64,000 bases of DNA. Source: Delphinapterus leucas. Lineage: Eukaryota; Chordata; Mammalia; Artiodactyla; Monodontidae. Where the stretch lies: NCBI RefSeq assembly GCF_002288925.2, contig NW_022098069.1, positions 84,832,826-84,896,825 of the forward strand. The letters run 5' to 3'. A model generated the notes under the pieces. That model searched no databases, was not told where the DNA came from, and saw nothing but the letters and a program-made list of their open reading frames with translations. How positions within the stretch are numbered: position 1 is the stretch's first letter; the number at the start of each line of letters is the position of its first letter. A program made the position numbers and the translations under genes. This document shows positions 22,870 to 34,040 of the stretch, piece after piece.

Positions 22870-23425
22870 AGATGTCAAAATTCAGGCGGAGGCCTGAATA
22901 CTTGAGATGGTTAAGGTTACACATCAACGTGGCTAGGTGTTCCTTCACCCTCCAGCCTAGATGTCGCTGTGAAGGTCTTTTTCAGATGAGATTCACACTT
23001 AAATCAGCAGATTTTGAGGGACGCAGATTCCCTTCCAGTGTGGGTGGGCCGCATCCAATCAGTTGAAAGCCTTAAGAGCAAAGACTTAGGGTCCCCGAGG
23101 TAGAAGGAAGTCTCCTTGAGACTGCGTCCTAGAAACCCTGCCTGAGGTTCCGGCCCGCTGTCCCGCAGGATTTGGGCTCACACTGCAATATCCACTCCTG
23201 TCTGGATTCCCAGCCTCTGCCAGCTGCCCTACAGAGCCCAGAGTCGCCAACCCTCACATCACAGGAGCCAACTTCTTAAAATAAATCCTCTCTCTCTCTC
23301 CCTCCCCCTCTGTCTCCTATATATTTGTTTCTATGTATATGTCCTATATTTTTCTATATGTACATGTATATGTGCATTTTTTCTGTTGGTTTCATTTCTC
23401 TGGAGAGCCCTGACTAATACAATAC
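22870..23425 (+). mobile_element. Probable old LTR remnant
   Basis: Features of an ERVL-type LTR: GGGTGGGCCGCATCCAATCA near 23042, ATTGCAATATCCACTCC-like middle, pyrimidine/TA-rich stretch (23290-23370) and a terminal phrase CTCTGGAGAGCCCTGACTAA near 23399. The family is uncertain. Confidence 0.45.
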
Positions 23426-23475
23426 CTAGAACAATATAAAGAAAAATATGTATCACTACCAAGTTAAAAAACATA

Positions 23476-23675
23476 GGGCTTCCCTGGTGGCGCAGTGGTT
23501 GAGAGTCCGCCTGCCAAAGCAGGGGACACGGGTTCGTGCCCCGGTCCGGGAAGATCCCACATGCCGCGGAGCGGCTGGTACCATGAGCCATGGCCGCTGA
23601 GCCTGCGCGTCCGGAGCCTGTGCTCCTCAACGGGAGGGGCCACAACAGTGAGAGGCCCACGTACCGCAAAAAAAA
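23476..23675 (+). mobile_element. CHR-2-type SINE
   Basis: Short-form CHR SINE with a poly(A) tail. Flanks share AAAAAACATA, which merges with the tail on the right (23685), so the duplication length is ambiguous. Confidence 0.93.
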
Positions 23676-23685
23676 AAAAAACATA

Positions 23686-25535
23686 GAGTATAAGGAAACA
23701 AAAATAATTCCAACATGATCCAGTGAACTTCGAACTCTTTCTGTGCTATAACCACAGTAAGAAATACATTTTACATCCTGAAATAAATGTACAAATATAG
23801 AGGTAAGGAAAACAATTTCAATCAACAGTGCTCATCCTAATAGGTTAGAAGCACTGGATTCCTTTTTCACCTAGCGTCTCTGTTATGCACAGGACACACA
23901 TGTGCAGGGCATAGGCACCCAGGTGACCACCCGCTGTGAAGGGCTGGACAGGGCCCATGCCCCGCCCCCAGGCTCTCACGCCGCACCTGAGCACCTTCAC
24001 TCTGCAATCCAGTACAGATGCGTTGGCCAGTCTCCCTTGGCTCATTGCAAACCTGCAGAGCCCAGATGATTAGGTTTGCCTTGCAGGTTTGGATTCAGTC
24101 CCCAGCTAGCTGGCCACGCGGGCCTCGTCCACGCCACGTGGTTGATGTGAGGATTAAACCATGGTCTCATTCACTATTTATCCGACAACTGTCCATTAAG
24201 CGCCCATCGGGGAGAGCCTCTGAGCCGTTTGCGCAGATGGCAGAGCCCCAGAGAGCTCACGGTCTCATAAAGGGGTCACATAGGAAACAGTAGTGACCGC
24301 AGAGACCGAGTGACGCTGCAGTGATGGGAGGGGTCACCTGGCCGAGAGGAGGGTGGGGATTTGGGGTGGGGGTGGGAGTAGAATGGGGTGGGGGGACCGG
24401 GATAGGCTCATAGCACAGTGAAGCCCTGTTGAAGGGGTCCCAGTGGAGATAAGGAATGTTTGCCTTCCCTGGCACTGAGGGCCTGGCACCTTCATTAAAC
24501 AAGGTTTCCCAGGGAAACCAGTAGCGAATTCACCTTCAGGGAACCAGCCCCAGCCAGGGGCCATATTTCCATAGGACCCTGCAAAATTCAGAGTCCGTGT
24601 TGGGCAAACCCATCTGCCCCTCAAAGGCAGTGAACCACAGTGGAACGCATCCCAGACGTCACAGAGGCAGACTCGAAAGCCTTTGGGAATGTGCCCGGGG
24701 AAGGATGCATCCAGCCCCTCCCAAAACACTCCTGTGGTGGAGGGGGGCCTGGAGAATGTGGGGGGCCAGGCGAGAGGAGCAACTGAGTGGCCTACAGAGC
24801 TGCAGAAAGCTTAGGGATTGGTGGTCTCGGAAAGCGGGATCCAGGCAGGACTGGAAACAGGAGGGTCTTGTTTAGAAGCCCCCGCCTGCGTCCCACCTCC
24901 CCCAGCCTCCCCACCTGATGGGATGGGGTCTGTGGGTGTTTACGTCTTCCAGAGGGGACCCGACCTCTGGAAGGGAGTTTGGAGACAGATGAATGGCAGG
25001 TATAGAGAAAGCCAAGGGGAAAAACTAGTATAAAAGAAAAAAATGGATCCCAGCTCACGTCCAGCTGGGAAGGGCATTTGTGGGGTGGCAGCACTGTGAA
25101 CCCGGGGTCCCCATTTCATCACAGTCGGCCAGGGGACAGCGTTCTGAGGAGGGGGGTAGGAAAGGGCTGTGAGTACTTGATTGACCCCTGAGCATGACTT
25201 GTGAACAAGTAACTCTCCATCTTCCAGACAGGAGGCCAAGGCACTTGATAGATTTCTTTTAAAAAATAAAGTCAAGAGCTAGGCTAAGGGCGCCATGGAG
25301 AGGCACAGGGCGCAGGTAGGAGAGGAACGGCTGGCAGGGTTGGCAGCTGTGTCTTCTGGCGGGGCTGGCATGCGGAGTCTCTTCCGCGTGAGGCTTTTTA
25401 ATCTCTTTGCAGAACTAGAGGAACTTTCAAATTGTGTGCATGAGTAACTGTGGCAAATTGAAAGAAGAAAAAGAAGAAGGGTACCGTGGTTCTCTCAATT
25501 TAAATCTTGTAGACGTTTGCGTAAATTTTTTCCTT
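23686..25535. other. Intergenic, no gene recognised
   Basis: Mixed composition. G-rich runs at 24358-24400 (GGGGTGGGGGTGGGAG) could form a G-quadruplex. No confident repeat or gene. Confidence 0.5.
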
Positions 25536-25539
25536 TCTT

Positions 25540-25876
25540 CATAAAGAAAAGATTCGGATGATGGTACACGAGTGCGTACATGGGTTCCCAACTCATCGAA
25601 TTGTACTCTTAAGATCTGTACTTTTCTCCGTAGGTAAATTTATCTTTATTTTTTAAAAAGGATGTGGGTGGGGGGCGGGGAGTCCTCCCACAGTATACCT
25701 TGCTATACGTTCGAATTTTGTGCCGTGCCAATGTATTGCCTAGTCGAAAAAATAAATAATGAGGAAAAAACCCAAACTATTGCAAACTCCAACTATCTCC
25801 GGGTAGTTAGTTGCACTTGTGGTGCCTTATTTTTTTTTTTTCTTGCCTATATTTTCTGAATTTTCTACAAGAAACG
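25540..25876 (+). mobile_element. Old LINE-1 tails
   Basis: A chain of L1-like 3' ends: ACTCATCGAATTGTACTCTT with an A-rich end by 25662, then CGAATTTTGTGCCGTGCCAA, then TATTTTCTGAATTTTCTACA. They stop abruptly at the CpG island that follows. Confidence 0.5.
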
Positions 25877-25879
25877 AAG

Positions 25880-27180
25880 AGCTTTTCCTCGCGCAATCAG
25901 ACGTGGTCCCGCCGGGAGGCGTCGGGGCCGATTGCGCTGGGCGCCCGGAGCGCAGGGCTTGGGCCGCGGGGCCTTGCGGGCTCCGGGCTTTGCCCCGGAA
26001 GGTCGGGCCATCGGGCGGTCGGGCATCGGCCCCTCGTGCAGGCCGGGACCCTCCCCAGGAACGAGGCCGAGGAGGGAGCGCAGGGCGGAGGCGGTCCCCG
26101 GGACCTCCCCTTCACCGGGCCGAGCGCTTCCTCGGCTTTGCGCTCAGGCCCAGCTCCGTTCCCAAGTGACGGCCGACCTGGGGCCAGTCCCTGGGCCTCG
26201 GCCTCCGCGCGGGTAGAATGGGCAGCCGAGGCGCCGGAGGACCCTTCTGCGAGGGCGCGGGGCTTCTCAGTTTCTGGATCCTTCTAGGATCCTCGGTTCT
26301 GCCGAGGTCTGAGTCTGGAAGGTCGAGGATCTGACTTCATAGGTCTCCGGGTGTGCAAGGTCCCCGAGGGTCCCAAACTGCCGCAGCCCCTCCGCCCACC
26401 CAGCCCTCCCCCCTGTCCGCGGGGAGCGCGCTCCTGTAGTGGCGTCTACGCACGCAGGGTGGCGGACCCCGGTTGCCGGAGCCGCGTCTCTACCGGCCAA
26501 GAAAGCGTTGGGCGGGCGCGCCGCAGCGGGGCCGGCGGCCGGCAGAAGCGGACGCAGAGGAGGGGGTGAGGACCGAGGGGCGGCTTTTAACGAAAAAATT
26601 GAATCATCAGCGAAACCATTAGGACTAATGCGAGGCGCACAAGCTGCGGAATCAATGCCGGGCCTCGGGGGTCGGGGCTGGGTGGTGGGGTGGGGACAGC
26701 CGGCCGACAGCCCCTTGACCACGCGAGGCTCAGTTCCCTCCCACGTGGGGAAATGGATTTTCGCGATTTAAGAAAACTCAAACCAAAGTGAGGTAGGCCC
26801 GGATGTGCTGACGCTGCGGTTCCGGCAGCAGGAGCCCCGAGAGCGGCTCCGGGAAGGGGGGCGGCGAGAGGCCTAGGCTGGGATGCAGGGACCGGGGCGC
26901 GGGGGACCGGAGCGGCTTGCAGTGAACTCGGGCAGAACGAACCGGGCCGTGCGGCTGAGATGGCGCTCCTGCGCCAGGGTCGGCGGGACCCGGGCAATCC
27001 CTGGGCCCAGGTCCCCGGTGCCCGCTCGAGCCCCTGTGCGCGCTGGAGAAGCCGACGCCTGCGCAAGACGGAGAGGCCCCGCTCCCGCCCTGGGCAGCCC
27101 CCTAGCGCGCGGCTGCAGGACTCACTCCGGGTCTCGGCATGCACGCACCCTGATTCCATCACCTCGGGCCCCGGGTCAAG
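25880..27180. promoter_or_regulatory. Orphan CpG island A
   Basis: Abrupt switch from AT-rich L1 tails to CpG-dense DNA for about 1.3 kb, about 9 kb past the HMX1 stop. There is no recognisable coding exon. It contains an AT-rich homeodomain-site block (see 26581-26660). Function is inferred only from composition. Confidence 0.65.
26581..26660. promoter_or_regulatory. TAAT-rich block inside CpG island A
   Basis: An AT-rich pocket in otherwise GC-rich DNA: CTTTTAACGAAAAAATTGAA, then CCATTAGGACTAATGCGAGG, then GGAATCAATGCC. The paired ATTAG/CTAAT cores (around 26618 and 26628) are suited to homeodomain binding. Confidence 0.35.
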
Positions 27181-27211
27181 CCTCCCTCCCAGCGGCTGGG
27201 AGAGGTCTGCA

Positions 27212-27213
27212 GT

Positions 27214-27253
<40 letters not shown>

Positions 27254-27255
27254 CC
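27212..27255 (+). repeat. (AC)n microsatellite
   Basis: Near-perfect AC dinucleotide run with one CG interruption. Confidence 0.97.
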
Positions 27256-27461
27256 AGTCAGCCTCTGATAATTGGCTGGGGTCCTGGGGCCCAGTACCTC
27301 CCTCCTCCAGGCTCTGCGGGAGAATCAGACTTCCAGTGGAGAGACCCTTGGGAAGCCCCCGGGGAATCACGGGAGATCAGAGAGGGCACCAGAGCACGGT
27401 GGGCTTCCTCTAAGACCCATTTTCCACCGGGGCCTCCCAGTTCCCTCCTCTCCTCCACCCT

Positions 27462-27484
27462 GGGGTGGGGGTGGGGGGTGGGGG
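27462..27484 (+). other. G-quadruplex-capable G runs
   Basis: Four G runs of four or more separated by single T (GGGGTGGGGGTGGGGGGTGG). Structure is predicted, not shown. Confidence 0.6.
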
Positions 27485-27739
27485 CAATGGCCCCTCTGGC
27501 TCCTGAGGCACCTGGCTGGGGTGGGACCTCCCCCTGGTGCCAGAGGGAGGTGTGGCTTCGGGCTTCTGGGTAGCCTGTCTCTGCCTTTCTTGGGGCCACA
27601 TTGGGTTTATCTGTGAAATGGGCACAGGAGGTGAGATTGAGGCTGGCAAGGGTCTCTTTCAAGAAGCTGGAGGCTTTCTGGGGAGGGGGCCCAGAGGCTG
27701 TCACCACCACCCACCCGCCCCGCCCTGCACACACAGGGA

Positions 27740-27875
27740 AATGGAACATTTTTAAGGGCCCCCTGTCTACATAAACAATTTGAATCATCGCGAATCAGTG
27801 TGTCAGCATCAGTCTGTCGACCTAATCTCTCCGATCCCGCAGCTGGCCAGGCTGCCGTTCAAAAATTCTCGCCCA
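27740..27875. promoter_or_regulatory. Unique AT-rich block between CpG islands
   Basis: Contains GGAACATTTTTAAGGGCCCC, CATAAACAATTTGAATCATC (forkhead-like ATAAACA), GACCTAATCTCTCCGATCCC and TTCAAAAATTCTC. No repeat is recognised. It looks constrained by its mix of motifs, but that is inference. Confidence 0.35.
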
Positions 27876-28859
27876 CACAGGTCTCTATTGGCTTGGGGCT
27901 TCCCTCTCACATCCCACCAAGGCTTGAAGGGTCTCAGCCATTCTAGAGGGACTTAGAGAATTCCAAGGAAGGTGCTCTGCAGTGCGGGGCCTCCTGAGGG
28001 GCAGCCTAGGGTACAGAGGTGCTGCCCCCAAACACCCCCCCATGTAGGGGGGACTCAGGTAGGGAAAGTCCATCTGGAAGAGGGAGAGGAGGCCTGAGGA
28101 ATGGCGAGGGGAAGGAACGGAACGGGAGGCACCTCCCTGCTGAGCTGGTGAGCTGCCGTCACCCACCCATCTTCCAGTAGCCCGTCTAGGAGGACCGCCG
28201 CGTGCAGGGCTGAGCTCTCCACACGCACTGGCTTGTGTCATTTCCTCACTGGAAAGAGAGCTGGACACAGCTCTGCCTTCCCGCACACATGTTCTGTGTG
28301 ATCTGGGGCTGGGTGTGATCACACATATGAGCCGGAATCCTCACTCCTAAACTGGGGACAGCACTCCGCCCACCAGGTTATTGTGGGGATGTAGCGAGAC
28401 AATTCGGGTAAAGGGCTTGATCAGCCCCAGCTCAAAGAAAGCCTCAGTGTGATGTAGATGAGGGTCAAGGGCCATCCACCAGGAGCTCTTGAAAGAAACA
28501 GCAGAGCGAGGCTTGTTGGCCCAAGGCTCTGTCTGGGCCAGGGTCTGTGTGCACCTCCAGATGTCAAATTTCCGAGGCCAGCTGTGTGGTTAGCACGGAA
28601 GAGGCGCAGTTGCCCGTGGTGGGCGTGGGGGACACACGCGTGTGGACACGCTGGGTCTCCGCTGGGGATGAGGCAAAGGTCAGGATTTATGGGTCTGGGA
28701 GTGTGGGCGCTTGGGCCCTGGAAGGGCAGACGGAGAGGTCGACGGTGCTGGCGGGGTTAGGGGTGCAGCTGTAGTTCTGGAGGGCTGTTGCGCATTCGTG
28801 CGCAGGACTGCGGGGACAGGGTGCGTGGGCACCCTCAGGTGTCCTGGAGCCCCAGTGGG
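27876..28859. other. Intergenic with one MIR
   Basis: No gene recognised. About 28330-28450 resembles a sense MIR tail (CTAAACTGGGGACAGCACTC, then GGTTATTGTGGGGATGTAGC, then GTAAAGGGCTTGATCAG). Confidence 0.5.
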
Positions 28860-30900
28860 AGCCTGACTAGGCGCGCGAATGGGGGTGGGAGCGATTTGAC
28901 TCTGCGCTCAGGACCAAGCCGTGGCAGGCGGCGGCCCCGGCACAGGCCGAAGTAAACGGACCTGTGGGCTGAGGGTCTCGGCGGTAGGTGCCCCCGGGGG
29001 TAGTCAGCACTGAGCAGGGGCACAGATGGCTGTGCACCCAGCAGCAAGCCTTGAGCCCGCGCTCTTGTCAATAGGCCGCGCGACCTTCGCCACTACTACC
29101 TACCCACTCCACAGATGGAAAGGTGAGCTCAGAAAGGGAAAAGGACTTTCCCAGAGCCACGCAGACGGCCGGCGAAGGAAGCACACGGTCCGGCAGTCTT
29201 AACTCTGCGCCCCATCTTTCCGGGAGGGAAGAGTGGAACGGGGAGCCCGACCCGAGGGCCAGACGGCGGAGAGTGGGGTCCAGCTGCTCCCACCAAGGGC
29301 CGAGACACAAGGCGAACCGCCGGGTCTCCACCTGCGCGCGCCCGGAGCTTCACTCCTCTCTAGCCTTCGGGTTTAATACCGCCTCCTCCCAGAGGCCTTC
29401 GGGGACCCGGGCGGGCTCAGGCACCTCCCTTCTCCCCGGACCCAGCCCCGGCCCCCGGACTAGAGCTCGGCGTCTTAGGTGATGGCGCGGGGACCGCAAG
29501 GATGGCGCGGAGCCGGAGGGGGAAGGGACGGGCTGTGGAGAAGGGAGCGGGAAGGGGCGAGGTGAGAACCGAGGGGCGGGGCCCGAAGGCCGAGCCAGAC
29601 TCCGAGACGCCAGGGAGACGCCAGGTGAGCCGGGCTGGGGGCGGGGAGGGGGCTTGGGCTCCGGCGGGAAGGGTGGGGGCGGGGCCGGAAGGACCGAGGG
29701 GAGGGGGCGGGGCACCCCGGAGAGCCGCGGGCTCGGAGGGTCTAGAGCGGCGCTTGCCTTGCTCTCCGACGCCCCACGGCCTGGGAGGAGAAGGGGGCCG
29801 CTCCGCGCCGGCCGGCCGCCGGGTCCCGGGAGCCGCGGAGCTGGCGCCACTGCCAGTTTCTCTCCTTCAAGCTCGGGCAGCCCTGGGGGAAACTCAGGCC
29901 GGGAGAGGGGACAGCCCGGCTCGAGGGCCGCAGAGGGGCAGGCGCGGGATCCGGACACGAAGCGGCGACGCCGACTCCCCCCAGCCGGATCGAGGCGACG
30001 TAGGGCCTCGGCGGGTCGGGAGCCGTGTGCCGCTGCGTCCCGGAGTGCGCTCTTCTGCAAAGAAATAAAACCTTTAAAGGGGGCCCGGCCTCCCCGACTC
30101 CTATCTGGGCCGGTTCGAAGGGGGGAGGAATCTCGTCCCGGAGATGGGGGAACGGAGCCAAGGGGGGCACCGCGGCAGGGGGGACGGACGCACGGGCGGA
30201 ATCCTGAGCTCCGATGGAGGGAAGAGAGCAGAGAAGAATGGAGAGAAAGAGACGGAGAGGAGGAGACCGACTAAAGCAGAGAATCTGCGAGAAAGGAAAC
30301 GCGCAGCCGGGGCCCCGGAGGCACCGCCGCGGTCGTGCGGGCTAGCCTTCACCAGGTCCCCCTCCAGGGGATTGGCGAGACCCCAGGGAGACCCGCAATT
30401 CGGGGCTGGAGCGCCCGCACCCCAGAGGCCCCCAGCATGCACCTTGCCGGCTCTCGCGTCGGGTGGGGCCCTCACACCCCCAGGATCCAAGAGCTCACCC
30501 TCTCTCCAGGGGATGGGGAGCGCGCTTCGGACTGGTCTGCCTCTAGGGATGGAGCTCCAAGCACGTGAGCCCCTCCCCATCTGCCCTCCAGGGATGTCCG
30601 GCCCAGCCTTAGCCAACCCACCCCACTTCAGTCCGAGTCTTGGCGCTGCGGACCCAGGGACGCCGAGAGCGTCCAGGAGGTGCCGAGAAACCGAAGACAC
30701 GAACCCAGGACCAGAGGGGCGGCCGCCAAGCTCAGTCTCCCAAACCCGCAGCGGGGTCGGACCTGGGCTGCACAAGCAGTGGGAGATCGCGGTCCGCGTG
30801 GGTGACGCCGGCCGCGAGAGCCGGGAGGCGGCGCCAACGATCCTGCAGCCCGGATCCGTCCTCCGCGGCTCTCAGAGGCCTCCCGAGCGGAGGTGATCAC
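28860..30900. promoter_or_regulatory. Orphan CpG island B
   Basis: About 2 kb of CpG-dense DNA, densest at 29200-30350. A MIR scrap (CACAGATGGAAAGGTGAGCT) is embedded near 29110-29200. Frames of 190-250 codons run on both strands but contradict each other and are low-complexity (Gly/Arg/Pro/Ala), so I call no protein. Confidence 0.65.
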
Positions 30901-31329
30901 GGGTGCTGGCGCTCAGGTCGGGGACCCAGAGGAGCGCCCGGACCAGTGGGGGAGGGATGGAGGCAGGGACAGATACGTGGAGAAAGAGGGAAGTTTAAGA
31001 CTGAAACATGTCTGCAGAGACCGAATTGACGGGCTTTAATGCGCACTGCGAAGTAAGCAAGGGGGGGGGGGGGAAGCAAGCAGGATATAAACCGAACCGA
31101 GGTCAGACTGCGATCCGATGAAAATAAACCTGTAACGAAAACGGCCCCCGGCAGAGAATCAGCCGCTAGGGATACACACCCCTGACGTTTCTGGGCAGTC
31201 ACTTCCTGAGGAAGCCTTAAAATGAAGCCCCATGTGCCCAGCCCCCACTCAACAATGATCAACTCCCGGCCAATCCGATTTCATCTGTGCTTCTCCCTTT
31301 CATTTTTACTATTTAATTAATTAGTTTGT
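30901..31329. other. Intergenic with poly(G) tract
   Basis: Holds a run of 13 G at 31061-31073. No gene or repeat recognised otherwise. Confidence 0.6.
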
Positions 31330-31500
31330 TTATTTTTGTTGAGATACTTTCGAACAAACGCAGACATCACATCATTTCAGCGGTAAATACATAAGTGCAT
31401 CTTTAACTTTTAAAAATTAAAAGATAAGAACTCTTAAAAATTAACAATACAGCTATAAGTTGCCTCACAATAAATCCACAGCTTCATAAAATACTCAGAA
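31330..31500. mobile_element. Old LINE-1-like fragment
   Basis: TTCGAACAAACGCAGACATC, then GTAAATACATAAGTGCATCT, then ACAATACAGCTATAAG match the order seen in old L1M 3' regions. Orientation and family are uncertain. Confidence 0.4.
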
Positions 31501-31511
31501 GCAGCTGACTT

Positions 31512-31673
31512 CTCCCGCTGCGGAGCACAGGCTCCGGACGCGCAGGCTCAGCGGCCACGGCTCACGGGCCCAGCCGCTCCGCGGCACGTGGGATCCTCCC
31601 GGACCGGGGCACGAACCCGCGTCCCCTGCATCGGCAGGCGGACTCTCAACCACTGCGCCACCAGGGAAGCCCT
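31512..31673 (-). mobile_element. CHR-2-type SINE without poly(A), 3'-truncated
   Basis: A reverse-oriented CHR SINE, starting at 31673 with the usual GGGCTTCCCTGGTGGCGCAG and stopping at GCGGGAGA, so the last part and the A tail are missing. It is still flanked by a 14-bp near-duplicate: GAAGCAGCTGACTT (31498-31511) and GAAGCAGTTGACTT (31674-31687), one mismatch. Confidence 0.9.
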
Positions 31674-31689
31674 GAAGCAGTTGACTTTT

Positions 31690-33335
31690 GATGCTGGAAA
31701 TGCAAAGTATTTCTGTTTTGACTTTACTGCAATTTCCAGATAAGCAATCATAAGCATTCTTACTTTTATAATAAAACAAACAAACAGACTAAAACCGAGG
31801 CCGACAGCTGCAGTAGCTGGCACAGGCCAGGCGGTCAGCTGTCGTTTGCTCTCCAGGTGGTGAAGCCGGAGGCTGCCTCGTGCTTCTTGATCTTTATCTT
31901 TGCACCTTTGTCCCAAGTGTCCATCCGAGTTCCAGATTCAGAGCTCGGTGCTATCAGAACAGGGTGGCCCCCTTTCCAGTCTACCCATGAGGGAGTGTCC
32001 CTCTCCGCGAGAGGGCAGCGGGGTTTGTACCCAGTCGTGTGGTGAGCCGCCTTGGGGATCCACCTTGGATCACCGGGTTCAGGCTCTGCTCCTAGCTAAC
32101 GGATGCAGGAGGCATGCGCACTGAGGGCGGCCAAAGGAAAAGATCCAGGTGATTCTGACGGGTGGGAAGGGAGGGCAAACACTGCCTGAGTGTGCAGGAT
32201 ATCAGGGAGGGGTGACTCCACGATGGGGCCCTGACCTCCATAGCACCAGGTGGAGGAAGGGGGGAGTCGCGGCCTCGGTGGCCGAGTGACTTCACGGAGT
32301 CCCTGCCCCAGAGTCTCTGCCCCTCGGTCCCCAGTTTACCTTGCTGAGAACTGCCAGGTGAAGCCAGAAGGCTTTGAAGGATGCTTGGGAGACGCCTACA
32401 GACAGGAGAAAGAGAGAGAAGCCGGCCCAGCCCCTCTGGCCTCCCTCTTGGTACCCACCTGACCCAGCTCTCAGCCCAGGTGGGTCGCCTTCTGGGTAGG
32501 CTCAGAGCCAAGGTTCTGAGAAACCGTCACCCCACGAAGCCAGGCCAAGCTTGTGGGGAGGAGGTTGGGGGGCACGGGCAGCCCTTGACCTGTATCTGAT
32601 GGGAAGGGGTCAGCCGGAGGGGAGGCCCTGGGTGGGCAGGAGTACAAAGGCGGGGGCTTCCCAGTGCAGGGTGCGGGTGGGGAACTGCCAGCTAGGAGAA
32701 GGGCGCTTACCGGGATGCCCGTCAGTCCCTCGCCAGGGCTTTGAATGAGGCGGGCAGACGTGAGCTGGGGTGGGGCAGTGCCTGCTCTCTCGGCCAGGAC
32801 CCCGGAGTGCCCAGGTGGGGTGGGGCGGGCAGAGAACCACCCTGGGGGACATGAGACTGGCCTGTCCCTTTTAGCAGGTCTGGTTCTGCATGAACTTGGC
32901 TGGGAATCCTTGCAGGTCGGCCAGGGTGTCCGAAGCCTGGTGGACCCAACTGGGCTCAGGGACTCTGCAGCCTGAAACCCTAGGTGGCCCAGGGTGGCTG
33001 GAATCGGGTCTCACATAAGAAGTTAGGGTTGGCGGGCTGGGGAGAGCCACAGCACGTGCGGTAGAGACAGAGCAAAGCCATTCCTCTCCCGCCAGGAGCG
33101 GAGCCAGCCTGGTCCCGCACGCCCTCTAGGGCTGCGTGTTCCCTACCGCGCTTCTCTCTGGTTTGTGCTGCCCCTGGTGCGACACTCCGGACGCTGGGTA
33201 ATCATGGGGTAAAGCCAGCTTCCCTGAGCCCCCGCCCTAATCCAGGTTTGGATCCACTTTCTGTATTTCAGTGTTAGGCTTCTAGCTCCCGACCCTTCCT
33301 GCGCAGGGGAACAGCCTCTCCTTCCTCCTCCTGGC
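31690..33335. other. Intergenic, no gene recognised
   Basis: Mixed composition with no confident repeat. Frames on both strands are short and unrelated to known families. Confidence 0.5.
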
Positions 33336-33339
33336 GCCT

Positions 33340-34040
33340 TCCTTCCCACCCGGCGGATCTCGGAGGAGCCGGCGGCAAGGAAGCCGCTCTCCAGCCCATC
33401 TTTTCACTGCTTCATCGAAAGACGCAGCCCTTCTCCCCGAATCCGCCCCGCGTTTGCAGCCACGTAGACCCTTCCTCCCTCTGACTCCAGCGGCAGGCCG
33501 TCGGGTTCGCTGCTTCCCGGCGGGCGGGTCCGAGGGTACGGCGCCCGCGGCTCCTCCCCTTCGCGCGCCTGTGGCCCCGGCGCCAGGTGGCTCCCGGGCG
33601 GACGCGGAGCTCTGGTTGGCGCAGACCAACCCGCCGCTGTGGGCGAGCCGCCTGGGGACCTCGGCGCCACACAGCGCTTCGCTGCGCCCTGCGGTCTGGT
33701 CGCCACCACCTCGAGACCGCACCCGCACAGGCCACAAACAGTCGAATAAAACGGTTGCCTCGTGGTGATAACCCCTTTAACCTGGGTTGTAAGGATCCCA
33801 GTCGTGGTCCGAGAGCTCGGGACCACGGCCGTTGCCGAATCCCATCGCCGCGGTGCAACGCCGCGCGGGTGCGGCGCGGAGCACAGAGCGCCGGCACCGC
33901 CTGACGGCCCGCGTGGTGCGCGGAGGGAAAGCGGCAGAGAGCAGGTGGCCGCGGCCGTTGGGGGGACCTGCGCTGGCCCGGAGGCCTCCGCGGTGCGGCC
34001 AGCTCTGCCCAGGCCTTCTGGACGCGTCCTTCTGAGGACT
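33340..34040. promoter_or_regulatory. Orphan CpG island C
   Basis: A CpG-dense block about 2.3 kb past the HMX1 stop. Opposing frames of 105-270 codons are low-complexity. A TTTCAGTG acceptor-like site near 33268 has no partner. No promoter motif stands out. Confidence 0.6.

Noticed and set aside
29350..30896. Several 190-250-codon frames on both strands in CpG island B
   Set aside because: They overlap on opposite strands with Arg/Pro/Gly-rich composition and no motif; GC-driven.
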